The position numbers and the translations under genes were made by a program. The notes below the pieces were generated by a model. It saw nothing but the letters and a program-made list of their open reading frames with translations. It was not told the origin of the DNA and ran no database searches. This document shows, piece by piece, positions 26,537 through 36,061 of a DNA stretch of 64,000 nucleotides (position 1 is its first letter; each line of letters starts with the position of its first letter). The stretch lies in contig DATJOJ010000068.1 in NCBI GenBank assembly GCA_035507035.1, forward strand, positions 1 to 64,000, read 5' to 3'. Source of the DNA: DATJOJ01 sp035507035 (GTDB taxonomy: Bacteria; Acidobacteriota; Terriglobia; Terriglobales; Acidobacteriaceae).

Positions 26537-27169
26537 ATGCCTGATAATGAACAACTTCAGATGGCGATGGCAAAAATAAAAATCTTTTCGGGACCGGCAG
26601 AGTTTCGCGCTTGGTTGAAGACAAATCACACTAAAGCGGCGGAGTTGGTTCTCGGCATCTACAACCGGCGCGCAGACAAGACCAGCATTACCTATCGCGA
26701 AGCGCTGGACGAGGCGCTCTGCTTTGGCTGGATTGACGGCGTACGCGGGAGCCTCGACGACATCACCTATACGATTCGCTTTAGTCCTCGAAAAGCTGGC
26801 AGCTATTGGAGCACCGTGAACACCAAGCGCTTCGGCGAATTGAAAAAGCTGCGCCGCCTCACGCCGGCCGGACTGAAAGCATTTGAGAACCGTTCACAGG
26901 AGTCGGGGAAGTATTCGTTCGAAAATCGGCCGAACCAACTCGACCCGGCGCTGGAGAAGCAATTTCGCGCTAACCGGAAAGCCTGGGAATTTTTCAGCGC
27001 GCAGGCGACCTGGTACCGGAGAACCTCGATCTTTTGGGTTGCAAGCGCGAAGAAAGAAGAGACGCGACTGAAACGGCTGGCAACTTTGATGAAAGACTCC
27101 GAGGCTGGACAGCGAATCGGATTACTGGCCCGGAAGGAGAAGAAGCGCCACGGAAATTCCCCACCCTGA
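26537..27169 (+). CDS. YdeI/OmpD-associated family protein
   Basis: 210 residues. The family pattern is visible: AEFRAWLKTNHTKAAELVLG, then TYREALDEALCFGWIDG, then IRFSPRKAGSYWSTVN and the basic C-terminal helix (TRLKRLATLMKDSEAGQRIG). YdeI-type proteins are small cytosolic proteins linked in some bacteria to antimicrobial-peptide tolerance or envelope stress, but the mechanism is not established. An internal ATG at 26567 would shorten it by ten residues. It is divergent from the histidine kinase gene and monocistronic. Confidence 0.88.
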   Translation: MPDNEQLQMAMAKIKIFSGPAEFRAWLKTNHTKAAELVLGIYNRRADKTSITYREALDEALCFGWIDGVRGSLDDITYTIRFSPRKAGSYWSTVNTKRFGELKKLRRLTPAGLKAFENRSQESGKYSFENRPNQLDPALEKQFRANRKAWEFFSAQATWYRRTSIFWVASAKKEETRLKRLATLMKDSEAGQRIGLLARKEKKRHGNSPP

Positions 27170-27215
27170 CGTCGCAAAAACACCTCAGTCAGGATGGGGG
27201 ACCCTCCAGGAAATA

Positions 27216-28724
27216 TTACTTGTTTAGGGTAGTGCTCTGGTGCATAGCCTTGAGCCTCGACTCCGGAATCGGTCGCGTGCCCTCGTCGTCGTAGTAATAG
27301 GTTTTGACAAATTTCGATTTGGCAACCGCCTCTTCTCCTTTGGAACTGAAGCGCTGCGCATCCACCGCAGGCAAGAGTGGCTGCTTAGTCGTGTACATGG
27401 CCTCGTTCAAGGTGGACCCATTGGGGGCTGTGGCCACCGCAAAAACACCTAGCGGATTGCCGTTAATGTAGGACACTCCGATATAGTCCGCGACCATGTA
27501 ACCGTCGTCGGAAACCGGCAACCAGGTCAACTGCATAGGGCCAGCGAGTTGCACGCCGGAGGTCCAGGTGCTGCCGCCGTCATCAGTTGAGGTGAAACCA
27601 ACATCGAGCTGACAGTTGGTGTTGCAGTTTGCAACCGGGTAGTAGTAGTAAACGATGGTCAAGTGCGCGGTACTTCCGCTGGTTGCGGGATCGGCGCCCA
27701 CGCCGGGAAGGAAATGATCGATGTTGCTGTTCAGCGGATCGATGGGGATGCGAACCGGGCTGCTCCAATGCGTGCCGTCGGCGGACGTGCTGGCCACAAT
27801 GTCATTCGTGCTGCAACCGCTGCGAAAGCGGCAATCCGACCAAACCACGTACACGTTGCCAGCACCGTCGATGGTGGCGGCGGGCAGGTCGAAATTACGA
27901 ATGTTGCCGGGATCGAAATAATCCTCGATCGATGAGACGTTGACGCTGGCATTCCAAGATTTACCGCCATTGGTGGAGACGAAGGCGCGGACCGCGCCGC
28001 CCTGGTAAGGCACAACGACGGTTCCGTTGGGTTGCACCAGCGGCTCGCCGCCCAGTCCGCCGGCGTGATCGGCGCTGGGCTGGCCGGGGCTCCAGGTCTG
28101 GCCACCGTCGCTCGAAACACTCATCAAGACATCGCCGGTGCCATAGGCCTGGTCCCATTCGGTGTAGCAGTTGCCGTAGTAGGGGCTGGTAGGCGTGTTG
28201 TCGCAGACGGTCCAATTCTTGTCATCGAGAGCGGTGCTATCAATCATGACGGGATTGCCCCAGTGAATACCGTCTCGCGAGAGGGAAACCGCGACATCGC
28301 CGATCTTGCCTGAGTTGCCGTTCAGTCCGACCAGAGGCAGCGTAGAGATCATCCACACACCGTGCTTGGCATCGTAAGCGACGGAAGGATCGGCAGCCGC
28401 GCCGAAGGGACCATTGTCGTAGTTCACGGTCAAGCCGGGAAGATAGCCATAGGTTCCGGTTTTGCCGCCGTCGGTCGAAGTAGAGAAACCGATGTCAGCG
28501 CTGCCCCAGCCGATGGAACCGGGCCGGCGCGCCACGTGATAAGCAGCCACGACGGTCGATCCCCAGGCGAAGGAATCCGGCTCAACCTCGGTGCGATGAA
28601 CGCTGTCGGAGTTATGAAATTTATCGATGCTGATCTGCTCCAGGGTATACGTGGTCTGCGCCAGCGCTGAGGTCACGAGCAGTGCAAACGTGAAGGCAAG
28701 GAAAATGCTAAGCACGCGATTCAT
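27216..28724 (-). CDS. Secreted sialidase-like protein with BNR/Asp-box repeats
   Basis: 502 residues from ATG 28724 (AAAGGA upstream), with signal peptide NRVLSIFLAFTFALLVTSALAQ. Several Asp boxes are visible: STDGGKTGTYG, SSDGGQTWSPG, STNGGKSWNAS, SADGTHWSSP and STDDGGSTWTSG. This implies a six-bladed beta-propeller like exo-alpha-sialidases and other glycan-processing or glycan-binding proteins. The catalytic Arg triad and Tyr of true sialidases cannot be confirmed by eye. It was probably recruited for an extracellular carbohydrate role, but function is open. It lies alone between the YdeI-like gene and the TonB operon. Confidence 0.85.
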   Translation of the reverse strand: MNRVLSIFLAFTFALLVTSALAQTTYTLEQISIDKFHNSDSVHRTEVEPDSFAWGSTVVAAYHVARRPGSIGWGSADIGFSTSTDGGKTGTYGYLPGLTVNYDNGPFGAAADPSVAYDAKHGVWMISTLPLVGLNGNSGKIGDVAVSLSRDGIHWGNPVMIDSTALDDKNWTVCDNTPTSPYYGNCYTEWDQAYGTGDVLMSVSSDGGQTWSPGQPSADHAGGLGGEPLVQPNGTVVVPYQGGAVRAFVSTNGGKSWNASVNVSSIEDYFDPGNIRNFDLPAATIDGAGNVYVVWSDCRFRSGCSTNDIVASTSADGTHWSSPVRIPIDPLNSNIDHFLPGVGADPATSGSTAHLTIVYYYYPVANCNTNCQLDVGFTSTDDGGSTWTSGVQLAGPMQLTWLPVSDDGYMVADYIGVSYINGNPLGVFAVATAPNGSTLNEAMYTTKQPLLPAVDAQRFSSKGEEAVAKSKFVKTYYYDDEGTRPIPESRLKAMHQSTTLNK

Positions 28725-28842
28725 GGGGAACAGTCCTTTGGTACCGGAATTGTCCGCGGGACGTTGCGGAGGGAGCAGAGGCCGCACGGGGCGCGGAATG
28801 CGAGAACAAGTGTAACGTGGGAAGGATGGGGTGTCCAGAACA

Positions 28843-28868
28843 AAGCCCCTCCGTCGCAGGAGGGGCTT
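28843..28868 (-). terminator. Rho-independent terminator after the TonB/ExbB operon
   Basis: A perfect ten-base stem (AAGCCCCTCC / GGAGGGGCTT) with a six-base loop lies 25 bases after the TPR lipoprotein stop. In the minus direction it is followed by TTGTTCT. Confidence 0.8.
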
Positions 28869-28892
28869 GCGTTTTCTAGCGCGAAGCCGGTT

Positions 28893-29735
28893 TTATTTGT
28901 TGCCGGATTGATCGAGCGTGATGCCCTGCGCGCCGGGCTGTTTTTCGGCCTTGGCTTTCTTGGTGGCCATGGTCTTGTCGACCCACTCGTCGGCGGTCTT
29001 CAGATCGGCCGCACGCTGCGCGGGATCGTCGCACTCAACATCCGCCTTCTCGCGATACATCAGGTTCATGTAGGCCATGGCATCGTCGTAATCCGGACGC
29101 AACTGCAAAGCTTTGTTGAGCGCGTCAATGCCATCTTGAATGTAGGGCGTGTTCCTCTCTTTCAAGTCCTCACAGACCTTCTTCTGATCTTTGTTCTTGG
29201 GATTGAGCGGCTCTTCGGGCTTCAGGCCAAGCTTGGCGCGGGCTTCCATGCGCGGCTGGTAGGTCTGCGTCCAATCGATTACGCCGATGGAATAGTAAGG
29301 CTCGGGATCGTTGGGATCGACCTGCAGAGCATGGCGATAGTAAGTCTTGGCGTCATCGAACTTCTTCATGTTGAGATAAATATAGGCAATTCCCTTGTTG
29401 CTGTTGATCTGCTGCTCTTTCGCGGGATTGCCTTCCAGTACCTTCTTGTATTGTTCGATGGCCTGATTGCCCATGCGCAGGTTATCTTCCGCGTCAACGC
29501 CGGGAATGTATTGCTGGGCGTAAGCGGTGGCCAGATATAAGCGGGCAACCGATAAAGCCGGATCGAGCGAAACAGCCTGCTGAAAATGATCAATGGCTTC
29601 TTCGTAGCGCGCGTTCTTATAAGACATGACGCCTTTATTTAGCTGGTCGCGCGCTCTCAGTTTGCCGCACCCGGCGCTGGCAAGCAGGGTGAGGGCGAGC
29701 GCCATCAGCGCCAACACTCGTGAGCTATTTTTCAT
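28893..29735 (-). CDS. TPR-repeat lipoprotein
   Basis: 280 residues. The signal ends LASAGC (lipobox S-A-G-C) about residue 23, so it is probably an inner- or outer-membrane lipoprotein. Tetratricopeptide helix pairs follow: GVMSYKNARYEEAIDHFQQ, YLATAYAQQYI, NSNKGIAYIYLNMKKFDDA and PEPYYSIGVIDWTQTY. The protein is the last gene of the tonB-exbB-exbD-exbD cluster, separated by 135 bases from exbD2, and is followed by the strong terminator. Membership suggests it assists the TonB machinery or its client, but this is inference. Confidence 0.88.
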   Translation of the reverse strand: MKNSSRVLALMALALTLLASAGCGKLRARDQLNKGVMSYKNARYEEAIDHFQQAVSLDPALSVARLYLATAYAQQYIPGVDAEDNLRMGNQAIEQYKKVLEGNPAKEQQINSNKGIAYIYLNMKKFDDAKTYYRHALQVDPNDPEPYYSIGVIDWTQTYQPRMEARAKLGLKPEEPLNPKNKDQKKVCEDLKERNTPYIQDGIDALNKALQLRPDYDDAMAYMNLMYREKADVECDDPAQRAADLKTADEWVDKTMATKKAKAEKQPGAQGITLDQSGNK

Positions 29736-29870
29736 TGCGGTTCAATTCTCCAATCGCGAAGAATGACGGATTGCCCATCCTGACGGAGGAGCGCCGGACA
29801 GGCTTCGACAACCCGTCCGGACACAAATCCAAAATGCTTAAGAAATCTGCTGTTCCGCCGCAGCTTCGGC

Positions 29871-30311
29871 CTATCCGCCAGCTTCAATCTTGGCGGTGAT
29901 CAGACCCACCTTGTCTACGCCGGAAGCGTGGGCAATGTCAATGACATTGGCCACATCGGCGAAGGGCACATTATCATCGCCCTTGACGAACATGACTTTT
30001 TCCGCGCGGGTCTTGAAGATGTCGGTGAGACGGGCTTGCAGTCCATCCCAAGTCGTATCTTCCTGGTTGATCTTGAGCGCCGGCGCCTGGCCCGGTCCAC
30101 GATCAATCAACTGCACCACAATGGTGCGGTCGGGCGTATTGTTCTTGGGCGCGTTCGGCGGAGGCGGCTGCGGCACCAGCGCGTCGAGCCCTTTCGGAGT
30201 CAGAGGCGTGATGACCATGAAGATGATCAGCAGCACCAGCAATACGTCGATCAGCGGCGTTACGTTAATCGTTGCGCTTTGGCCCCCGCTGGGGCCGGCA
30301 GTCATTCCCAT
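29871..30311 (-). CDS. exbD: Biopolymer transport protein ExbD/TolR (second copy)
   Basis: 146 residues. One N-terminal transmembrane helix (LIDVLLVLLIIFMVITPLTP) contains the conserved Asp of the proton channel (PLIDVLL), followed by a periplasmic domain. It sits 14 bases downstream of the first ExbD and is clearly paralogous, with a different linker (Pro-rich PPPPNAPKN here, longer in the partner). Two ExbD copies next to one ExbB are frequent in Acidobacteria and may make alternative or mixed complexes. Confidence 0.95.
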   Translation of the reverse strand: MGMTAGPSGGQSATINVTPLIDVLLVLLIIFMVITPLTPKGLDALVPQPPPPNAPKNNTPDRTIVVQLIDRGPGQAPALKINQEDTTWDGLQARLTDIFKTRAEKVMFVKGDDNVPFADVANVIDIAHASGVDKVGLITAKIEAGG

Positions 30312-30325
30312 AAACTCTCTCCCCT

Positions 30326-30796
<471 letters not shown>

Positions 30797-30906
30797 ATAG
30801 CCTGTTTCTCCCTATCCAGCGTTCCGTGCTTCGTTCCCTTTATCTGCGGAGGCGCGCCGGAACCAGCGTTCCGGCGCTCAGCAACTTGGGACCAGTTTCG
30901 GACCGC

Positions 30907-31662
30907 TTAGGACCGGCGCATTCCCCGGCGCTTCAGGAAGTAGTCGATCAGTTCGCTGGAGGAGTTGTCCATCTCCACGTCGAACGCTTCCACACGGCCG
31001 GTGAGATAGTTGAACATCATCACAGCCGGGATGGCGACGAACAGCCCGATGGCGGTGGTCACCAGAGCTTCGGCAATACCGCCGGCGACTGCGCCCAGAC
31101 CGGTGGCCTTCTGCTCGGAAATGCCCTTGAACGCGTTGAGAATGCCCATCACCGTGCCGAACAGCCCGACGAATGGAGCGGTGGAACCGATGGTCGCCAG
31201 ACCACCGAGACCGCGCTTCAGTTCGGCGTGGACGATGGCTTCGGTGCGCTCCAAGGCGCGCTTGGAAGCTTCAATGGTTTCGCCAGGAATCTCGCCGCTT
31301 TCCTGATGAGCCCGGAATTCCATCAGACCGGCTGTGACAACCTTGGCCAGGTGGCTCTTTTTATTGCGCTCGGCGACCTTGATAGCTTCGTCGATCTTGC
31401 CGTCGCGCAGAGCGCCCGCGACTGCGGGCGCGAATGCCCGGGACTGCTTACGAGCTGCGCTGAAGGCCATCCAGCGGTCGATCATCACGCCGATCGACCA
31501 ACCGGACATAATGAAAAGAATAATGACCACGCCTCGGGCTGTGGGTCCCATCTGCTTCCACAGCGAAATCGGGTCCCAGCCCACCGGCTGTTCCTGGAGA
31601 AGCCAGGTGGCCATCAGGTGAGCGCTGCTAACGGTATGGGTTGCTAAATTGGCTAGGAACAT
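30907..31662 (-). CDS. exbB: ExbB/TolQ/MotA-family proton channel protein
   Basis: 251 residues with three transmembrane helices: GVVIILFIMSGWSIGVMI (about 50-68), then GGLATIGSTAPFVGLFGTVMG (about 150-170) and GLFVAIPAVMMFNYLTG (about 200-217). The motif APFVGLFGTVMGI and the Thr-containing TTAIGLFVAIPA are hallmarks of the MotA/TolQ/ExbB family. It is the second gene of the cluster, 93 bases after tonB. Its role would be the proton-conducting stator of the TonB system; a Tol-Pal role is less likely because tolA, tolB and pal are not seen. Confidence 0.95.
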   Translation of the reverse strand: MFLANLATHTVSSAHLMATWLLQEQPVGWDPISLWKQMGPTARGVVIILFIMSGWSIGVMIDRWMAFSAARKQSRAFAPAVAGALRDGKIDEAIKVAERNKKSHLAKVVTAGLMEFRAHQESGEIPGETIEASKRALERTEAIVHAELKRGLGGLATIGSTAPFVGLFGTVMGILNAFKGISEQKATGLGAVAGGIAEALVTTAIGLFVAIPAVMMFNYLTGRVEAFDVEMDNSSSELIDYFLKRRGMRRS

Positions 31663-31755
31663 GAGTTGCTTTTTCCTCCTCAGAGCTTTTCACACGTTGT
31701 AACGTGCCACTTCGCTAAACTTTGTCACTAATAATTACTGATTCTTGCCCGCCGG

Positions 31756-32496
31756 TTATCCGCCAGCCAGGGTAAAGTTCACGGTAATCTGGGTTTCGAC
31801 TTCCACCGGCTCCCCGTTCAGCACATAGGGCTTGTAGCGCCACTGCTTCACGGCCTCAATGGCTGCCGGAGCGAGCATTGGATGACCGCTGACCAGATGC
31901 AGGTTTTCGATGCTACCGTCTTTACTGATCTCCGCGGCCAATACCACAGTTCCTTGGATGCGGGCTTGGCGGGCTAAGGGTGGATAGGCCGGCTGAACTC
32001 GGCGAATGAGTAACCCTTGTTGCACACCTTGGGAAACCCTTACCCGCTGGGGGGTAGCTACCTTAGGCACCGCAACCGGGGTCGAGCTGATAATTCCGCC
32101 GATCACGCCACCCATTTGCCCACCTGGAACGCCGCCGGGGACGCCGCCAACCACCCCACCGGTCGCCATCTGCGGCGGAGCCTCATCTTCCTTAATCATC
32201 TGGACTTTCTCAGGAATCTTGGTGGGGGTGCGGAGCTGCCCGTTGACGATATCGGTTTGAACCTGTTTCACCACCTTGACCGGGGCCGCTGCGGGCGGCG
32301 GAGGCGGTGGAGGGGGTGGTGGGGGCGCGACCAGGAACGTCATTAATTGCGTCTTGGGGAGCGCTTCGGTGAACAGTAACGGGATCAAAACCAGAATTCC
32401 CACCAGGCACACTTGAAAAATGAAAGCAAAGGTCGTGGTCGACCCGCGCCTGGTTTTTAATCGGCCGCCTGATTCAATTAGGCTATCTTCGAACAT
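31756..32496 (-). CDS. tonB: TonB-family energy transducer
   Basis: 246 residues. It has a short cytoplasmic N-terminus, a transmembrane helix (TFAFIFQVCLVGILVLIPLLF, about 23-43) and a periplasmic linker that includes an eleven-proline run. A Gly/Val-rich GGVVGGVPGGVPGGQMGG stretch follows, and then the TonB C-terminal domain with VQPAYPPLARQARIQGTVVL and PAAIEAVKQWRYKPYVLNGE. It should couple the ExbBD motor to TonB-dependent receptors, which are not in this window. First gene of the five-gene operon. Confidence 0.95.
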   Translation of the reverse strand: MFEDSLIESGGRLKTRRGSTTTFAFIFQVCLVGILVLIPLLFTEALPKTQLMTFLVAPPPPPPPPPPPAAAPVKVVKQVQTDIVNGQLRTPTKIPEKVQMIKEDEAPPQMATGGVVGGVPGGVPGGQMGGVIGGIISSTPVAVPKVATPQRVRVSQGVQQGLLIRRVQPAYPPLARQARIQGTVVLAAEISKDGSIENLHLVSGHPMLAPAAIEAVKQWRYKPYVLNGEPVEVETQITVNFTLAGG

Positions 32497-32659
32497 AAAG
32501 TTTCTCCTACACGGAGCCTACTAACCTTTAGACACCACCTTGGCGTAATTTGCTCCCGCGGCGCGGTCGTGTAAACGACGAATCCGAGGACGCAGAATAC
32601 TACCGCAAACGCTAACGAATCACAAACTTGCAATACCAAAACCGCGTCCGGCCGGAGAT

Positions 32660-33868
32660 CTAGGCTTTTACCTTCACTTTTTCGCGGCGGCCTTCCTTGC
32701 CCGCGGGCAGCATGACGGGCTTGCCACGGTCGGAGCGCCAATCCTGGTAGGCGACCAGAATCGGCGCCGCGATGGCGATCGACGAATAGGTCCCGATTAG
32801 GATGCCGATTACCAGGGCAAAGGAAAACCCGTGCAGCACTTCTCCACCGAATAAATACAGGGCCAGCACGGTTAAGAACGTCAAACCAGCGGTGAGGATG
32901 GTCCGGCTTAGCGTCTGGTTGATGCTGCGATTCACGATGTCGGAAAGCTTATCCCGCCGCATCAGCTTCAGGTTCTCGCGGATGCGGTCGAAAACCACGA
33001 TGGTGTCGTTGTTGGAATAGCCAATCAGGGTCAGAATGGCTGCGATGACCGTCAGCGAGATTTCCTTATCCATCAGCGAAAAAGCGCCTACGGTGATCAG
33101 CGTATCGTGGAAGACCGTGATGACGGCCGCCACGCCATAGATCCACTCAAACCGAACCGCCAGGTAGACCAGCATGCCAGCTAGCGAGTACAGGACGGCT
33201 AACTTGGCCTGGGTCTGCAACTGATGTCCGACCTGGGGGCCGACAATTTCCACGTTGCGGACCGCGAAATTGGAGAGGAAGAATCCGTCGTTCAGCGAAG
33301 CGACAACGGTGGGATCGACGGCAGCCTTCAGCTCATCGATCGAATTCAACACCCCGCCTTTGGTTTTGTCCCGATAATCGACAATCGCCTGCGCGATCTG
33401 GCCATAACGTTGATCAGCATCGGTGCCCAAATGCAGCGGATCTTTTTGCAGCAAGAAATTTTTTACGGTTAAGACCGACGCGTTATTGAGGTCCTCTTTA
33501 CCCGCGACCGGGTTGGATTCGAGCGCATTGATGACCTGCAGTTTGCTGCGATCGAGCGCGGACTCGTTGGTCTCCTGCTCGGAAACGTCGATCAGGACTT
33601 CGTTGCTGCCAGCGACGTTCTCGTTGTACCGCTGAATCTTGACGTTGTGCAAGCCGGCGCGATCCATAGCCGCACGGATGGCATTGTCATTCGGCGTCTC
33701 TGCGAACTTGACATAGACAAGCGTGCCGCCGCGGAAGTCGACGCCCAGCGGAATGCCGTGCCAGAAGATCATAGAAAGCACGCCCGCCACGCTGAAAACC
33801 AGCGAAAACGCCAGGAAGTACCACTTCTTGCCGAGAAAGTCGATGTTTGGATTACGAAAAAATTCCAC
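32660..33868 (-). CDS. secF: Protein translocase subunit SecF
   Basis: Inner-membrane accessory protein of the Sec translocon, 402 residues. The N-terminal FFRNPNIDFLGKKWYFLAFS with one helix is typical, followed by LGVDFRGGTLVYVKF and a periplasmic P1-like domain of about 170 residues, longer than E. coli SecF. Five more helices carry the conserved GYSNNDTIVVFDRIREN. It follows secD by 44 bases that contain a CTAG-rich repeat, and is the last gene of tgt-yajC-secD-secF. Its C-terminal tail is basic. Confidence 0.97.
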   Translation of the reverse strand: MEFFRNPNIDFLGKKWYFLAFSLVFSVAGVLSMIFWHGIPLGVDFRGGTLVYVKFAETPNDNAIRAAMDRAGLHNVKIQRYNENVAGSNEVLIDVSEQETNESALDRSKLQVINALESNPVAGKEDLNNASVLTVKNFLLQKDPLHLGTDADQRYGQIAQAIVDYRDKTKGGVLNSIDELKAAVDPTVVASLNDGFFLSNFAVRNVEIVGPQVGHQLQTQAKLAVLYSLAGMLVYLAVRFEWIYGVAAVITVFHDTLITVGAFSLMDKEISLTVIAAILTLIGYSNNDTIVVFDRIRENLKLMRRDKLSDIVNRSINQTLSRTILTAGLTFLTVLALYLFGGEVLHGFSFALVIGILIGTYSSIAIAAPILVAYQDWRSDRGKPVMLPAGKEGRREKVKVKA

Positions 33869-33885
33869 TTGGTTAAAACCTTTCT

Positions 33886-33919
33886 GAGCTACTAGCTCCT
33901 AGCCGCTAGCTACTAGCCG
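33886..33919. repeat. CTAG-rich intergenic repeat between secD and secF
   Basis: GAGCTACTAGCTCCTAGCCG with following GCTAGCTACTAG overlaps the secD stop codon and spans most of the 44-base gap. It resembles 7394-7420. Confidence 0.5.
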
Positions 33920-35532
33920 ATGCTCAACGCTTCGCCGCGCGCTTTGCGGCTCAGCACCCAATCAAAGATCACGCGCGATACGAACACGGCGGTGAACAAG
34001 TTTGCGAACAAACCGAAACTCAGCGTGACCGCGAAACCTTTTACCGGTCCGGTGCCGAAGATAAACAAAATGACGGCCGACACGATCGTGGTCACGTGCG
34101 TGTCAACAATCGTGATCCAGGCATGAGCGAAGCCTTGCTCTACCGCCGACGGCGGCGTCTTGCCATTCCGCAGTTCTTCCCGGATGCGCTCAAAGATCAG
34201 CACATTGGAGTCCACGCCCATACCGACCGTGAGAATCACTCCCGCAATTCCCGGCAAGGTCAATGTGGCCCCGCTGAAACCCAAGAATCCGAGAAGAATA
34301 ACCAGGTTCAAAATCAAAGCGACATCGGCATTGATTCCGGCGGCGTGGTAGTACACCAGCATGAAAATCAGCACCGCCAACATGCCGATGACGGCCGCTG
34401 TCACGCCGGCGCGAATCGAATCGGTGCCAAGCGATGGGCCTACGGTCCGTTCTTCGAGATACTTGATCCCAGCCGGCAAAGCTCCGGAACGCAAAATCAT
34501 GGCGACGTCCTTCGCCCTCTGCTCATCTCCGATTCCGTCAATTACGCCGGAATCGTGAATCTGCTCCTTAATGGTGGCTACTTCCTGAACTTTGCCATCG
34601 AGCACAACAGCCAGACTGTCGCCAACGTGCTCTCCCGTAAATGCGCCGAAGCGGCGGCCACCCTCCCCCGTAAGATTAAAGCGCACCGAAGCCCGGCCAT
34701 TCTCGTCGCGGGAGGGCTCAGCATCCCGCAGGTCGCGTCCCGTCACGGCCGAAGCACGCGAAACCAGGTACCAAACCGGCCCATTGTCGCCCTGGTCGGG
34801 TCCCATACTTTTGCCCGGCAGCAGGACGGAATCAGGCGGCAAAACTCCGCCATGATCCTGCAAGGCGGCTTGTTCGCTAGGATAGGGTCCGCCGAGCGAC
34901 TGCCGTATTTCCAGCATGGCGGTGGACTGCATGATTTCCTTCACGCGGGCCGGATCGTCCACGCCCGGCAGCTGAACCAGAATCTGATACTGGCCGAGGC
35001 CGTGCTCCTCAATCACCGGCTCACTCACGCCGAGCTGGTCAATACGGTTGCGAATGGTCTCAATCGCCTGCTGCACGGCGCGGTTCTTCAGTTCCGCCAG
35101 AGCCTGCGGCTTCATGGAAACCAGCCATGTGTTCTCGGCGCCGGAAGCCAGGTTGTAATCGGGCAGACGGTCGGTCACGATGGAGCGCAGGTCCGAACTC
35201 TGCTCCGGGGGCACGCCTTTCAACAAAATGTGGTCCGGATTGTTGGTAACGTCGGGCTGGCTGATGTCGGCGTAGGTGATTTTATGCGACCGCATGTCCG
35301 CCTTCAGGCGTTCGATGGCATTATCTGAATCGACCTTAACCGCGTCGTTCACCTGCACTTGCAGGATGAGATGCGTGCCGCCTTTGAGATCGAGTCCGAG
35401 ATGGATGCGGTTCTGCATCGCGGCCAAAAGGCCCCCACCAGACCAATGGTCGGGAATGCCAAAAATTCCGTAAACGAACGCGATGAGAACGACAATGATG
35501 AGAGGAAGTTGCCAGCGTAAATTCTGATTCAT
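33913..35532 (-). CDS. secD: Protein translocase subunit SecD
   Basis: 539 residues. It begins with MNQNLRWQLPLIIVVLIAFV (first helix), then HLGLDLKGGTHLILQV, the conserved D1 entry, followed by the periplasmic P1 domain (QQAIETIRNRIDQLGVSEPV) and a small head region. The C-terminal helices contain GMGVDSNVLIFERIREELRNGK and the final DTHVTTIVSAVILFIFGTGP, both SecD signatures. It uses proton motive force to help complete protein export. It comes 58 bases after yajC. Confidence 0.97.
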   Translation of the reverse strand: MNQNLRWQLPLIIVVLIAFVYGIFGIPDHWSGGGLLAAMQNRIHLGLDLKGGTHLILQVQVNDAVKVDSDNAIERLKADMRSHKITYADISQPDVTNNPDHILLKGVPPEQSSDLRSIVTDRLPDYNLASGAENTWLVSMKPQALAELKNRAVQQAIETIRNRIDQLGVSEPVIEEHGLGQYQILVQLPGVDDPARVKEIMQSTAMLEIRQSLGGPYPSEQAALQDHGGVLPPDSVLLPGKSMGPDQGDNGPVWYLVSRASAVTGRDLRDAEPSRDENGRASVRFNLTGEGGRRFGAFTGEHVGDSLAVVLDGKVQEVATIKEQIHDSGVIDGIGDEQRAKDVAMILRSGALPAGIKYLEERTVGPSLGTDSIRAGVTAAVIGMLAVLIFMLVYYHAAGINADVALILNLVILLGFLGFSGATLTLPGIAGVILTVGMGVDSNVLIFERIREELRNGKTPPSAVEQGFAHAWITIVDTHVTTIVSAVILFIFGTGPVKGFAVTLSFGLFANLFTAVFVSRVIFDWVLSRKARGEALSIG

Positions 35533-35590
35533 AACTTAATTAAATTCCGTTGACCTCGCGGGACGGGCCCGCTCGGGAATACTAACTTCT

Positions 35591-35923
35591 TTATTTGGGC
35601 GGCACTGCCGATTCTTCCGGGGTTGTCACCGAAGCCACCGACGCCCGCGTTACCTCAATCCGCAAATTGTCCGGGGGGACCCGCAGATGAACGGCATCAT
35701 CCTTCAAGGCGATGATCGTGCCGCGCAACCCGCCGGAGGTGACCACCTTGTCTCCGGTTTTCAACTCACCTAACATTTGCTGCCATTTCTTCTGTTTCCG
35801 CTGCTGCGGCAGGATCAGCAGAAAGTAAAAAATCGCAAAAATAAAAATAAGCGGCGCAAAGCCGAGTAATCCCATGGAACCGCCGCCGGTTTGAATTGCC
35901 GCCAACCAGTATTGCCCTGTCAT
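35591..35923 (-). CDS. yajC: Preprotein translocase subunit YajC
   Basis: 110 residues from ATG 35923. A single transmembrane helix (LLGFAPLIFIFAIFYFLLIL, about 19-38) ends in the typical PQQRKQKKWQQML, and GDKVVTSGGLRGTIIALKDD is the conserved beta-barrel part. It belongs to the SecDF-YajC accessory complex. The order tgt-yajC-secD-secF is conserved in many bacteria, with 138 bases between tgt and yajC here. Confidence 0.96.
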   Translation of the reverse strand: MTGQYWLAAIQTGGGSMGLLGFAPLIFIFAIFYFLLILPQQRKQKKWQQMLGELKTGDKVVTSGGLRGTIIALKDDAVHLRVPPDNLRIEVTRASVASVTTPEESAVPPK

Positions 35924-36061
35924 CAAATTAGAGTTTCATCCCTGGGAGCCGATGGGAACTGCGCCGTGGCGCACCTGCCTCTCCCTATTTTACCGCTGGA
36001 GTTCTCTCATGAACCTGGGTCGGAGATTCTTCAGCTTCGGACAAAAACCAGGATCGCCGAA

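Noticed and set aside
34096..35328. 410-residue plus-strand ORF opposite secD
   Set aside because: Antisense to a clear SecD; composition His/Arg/Gln rich.
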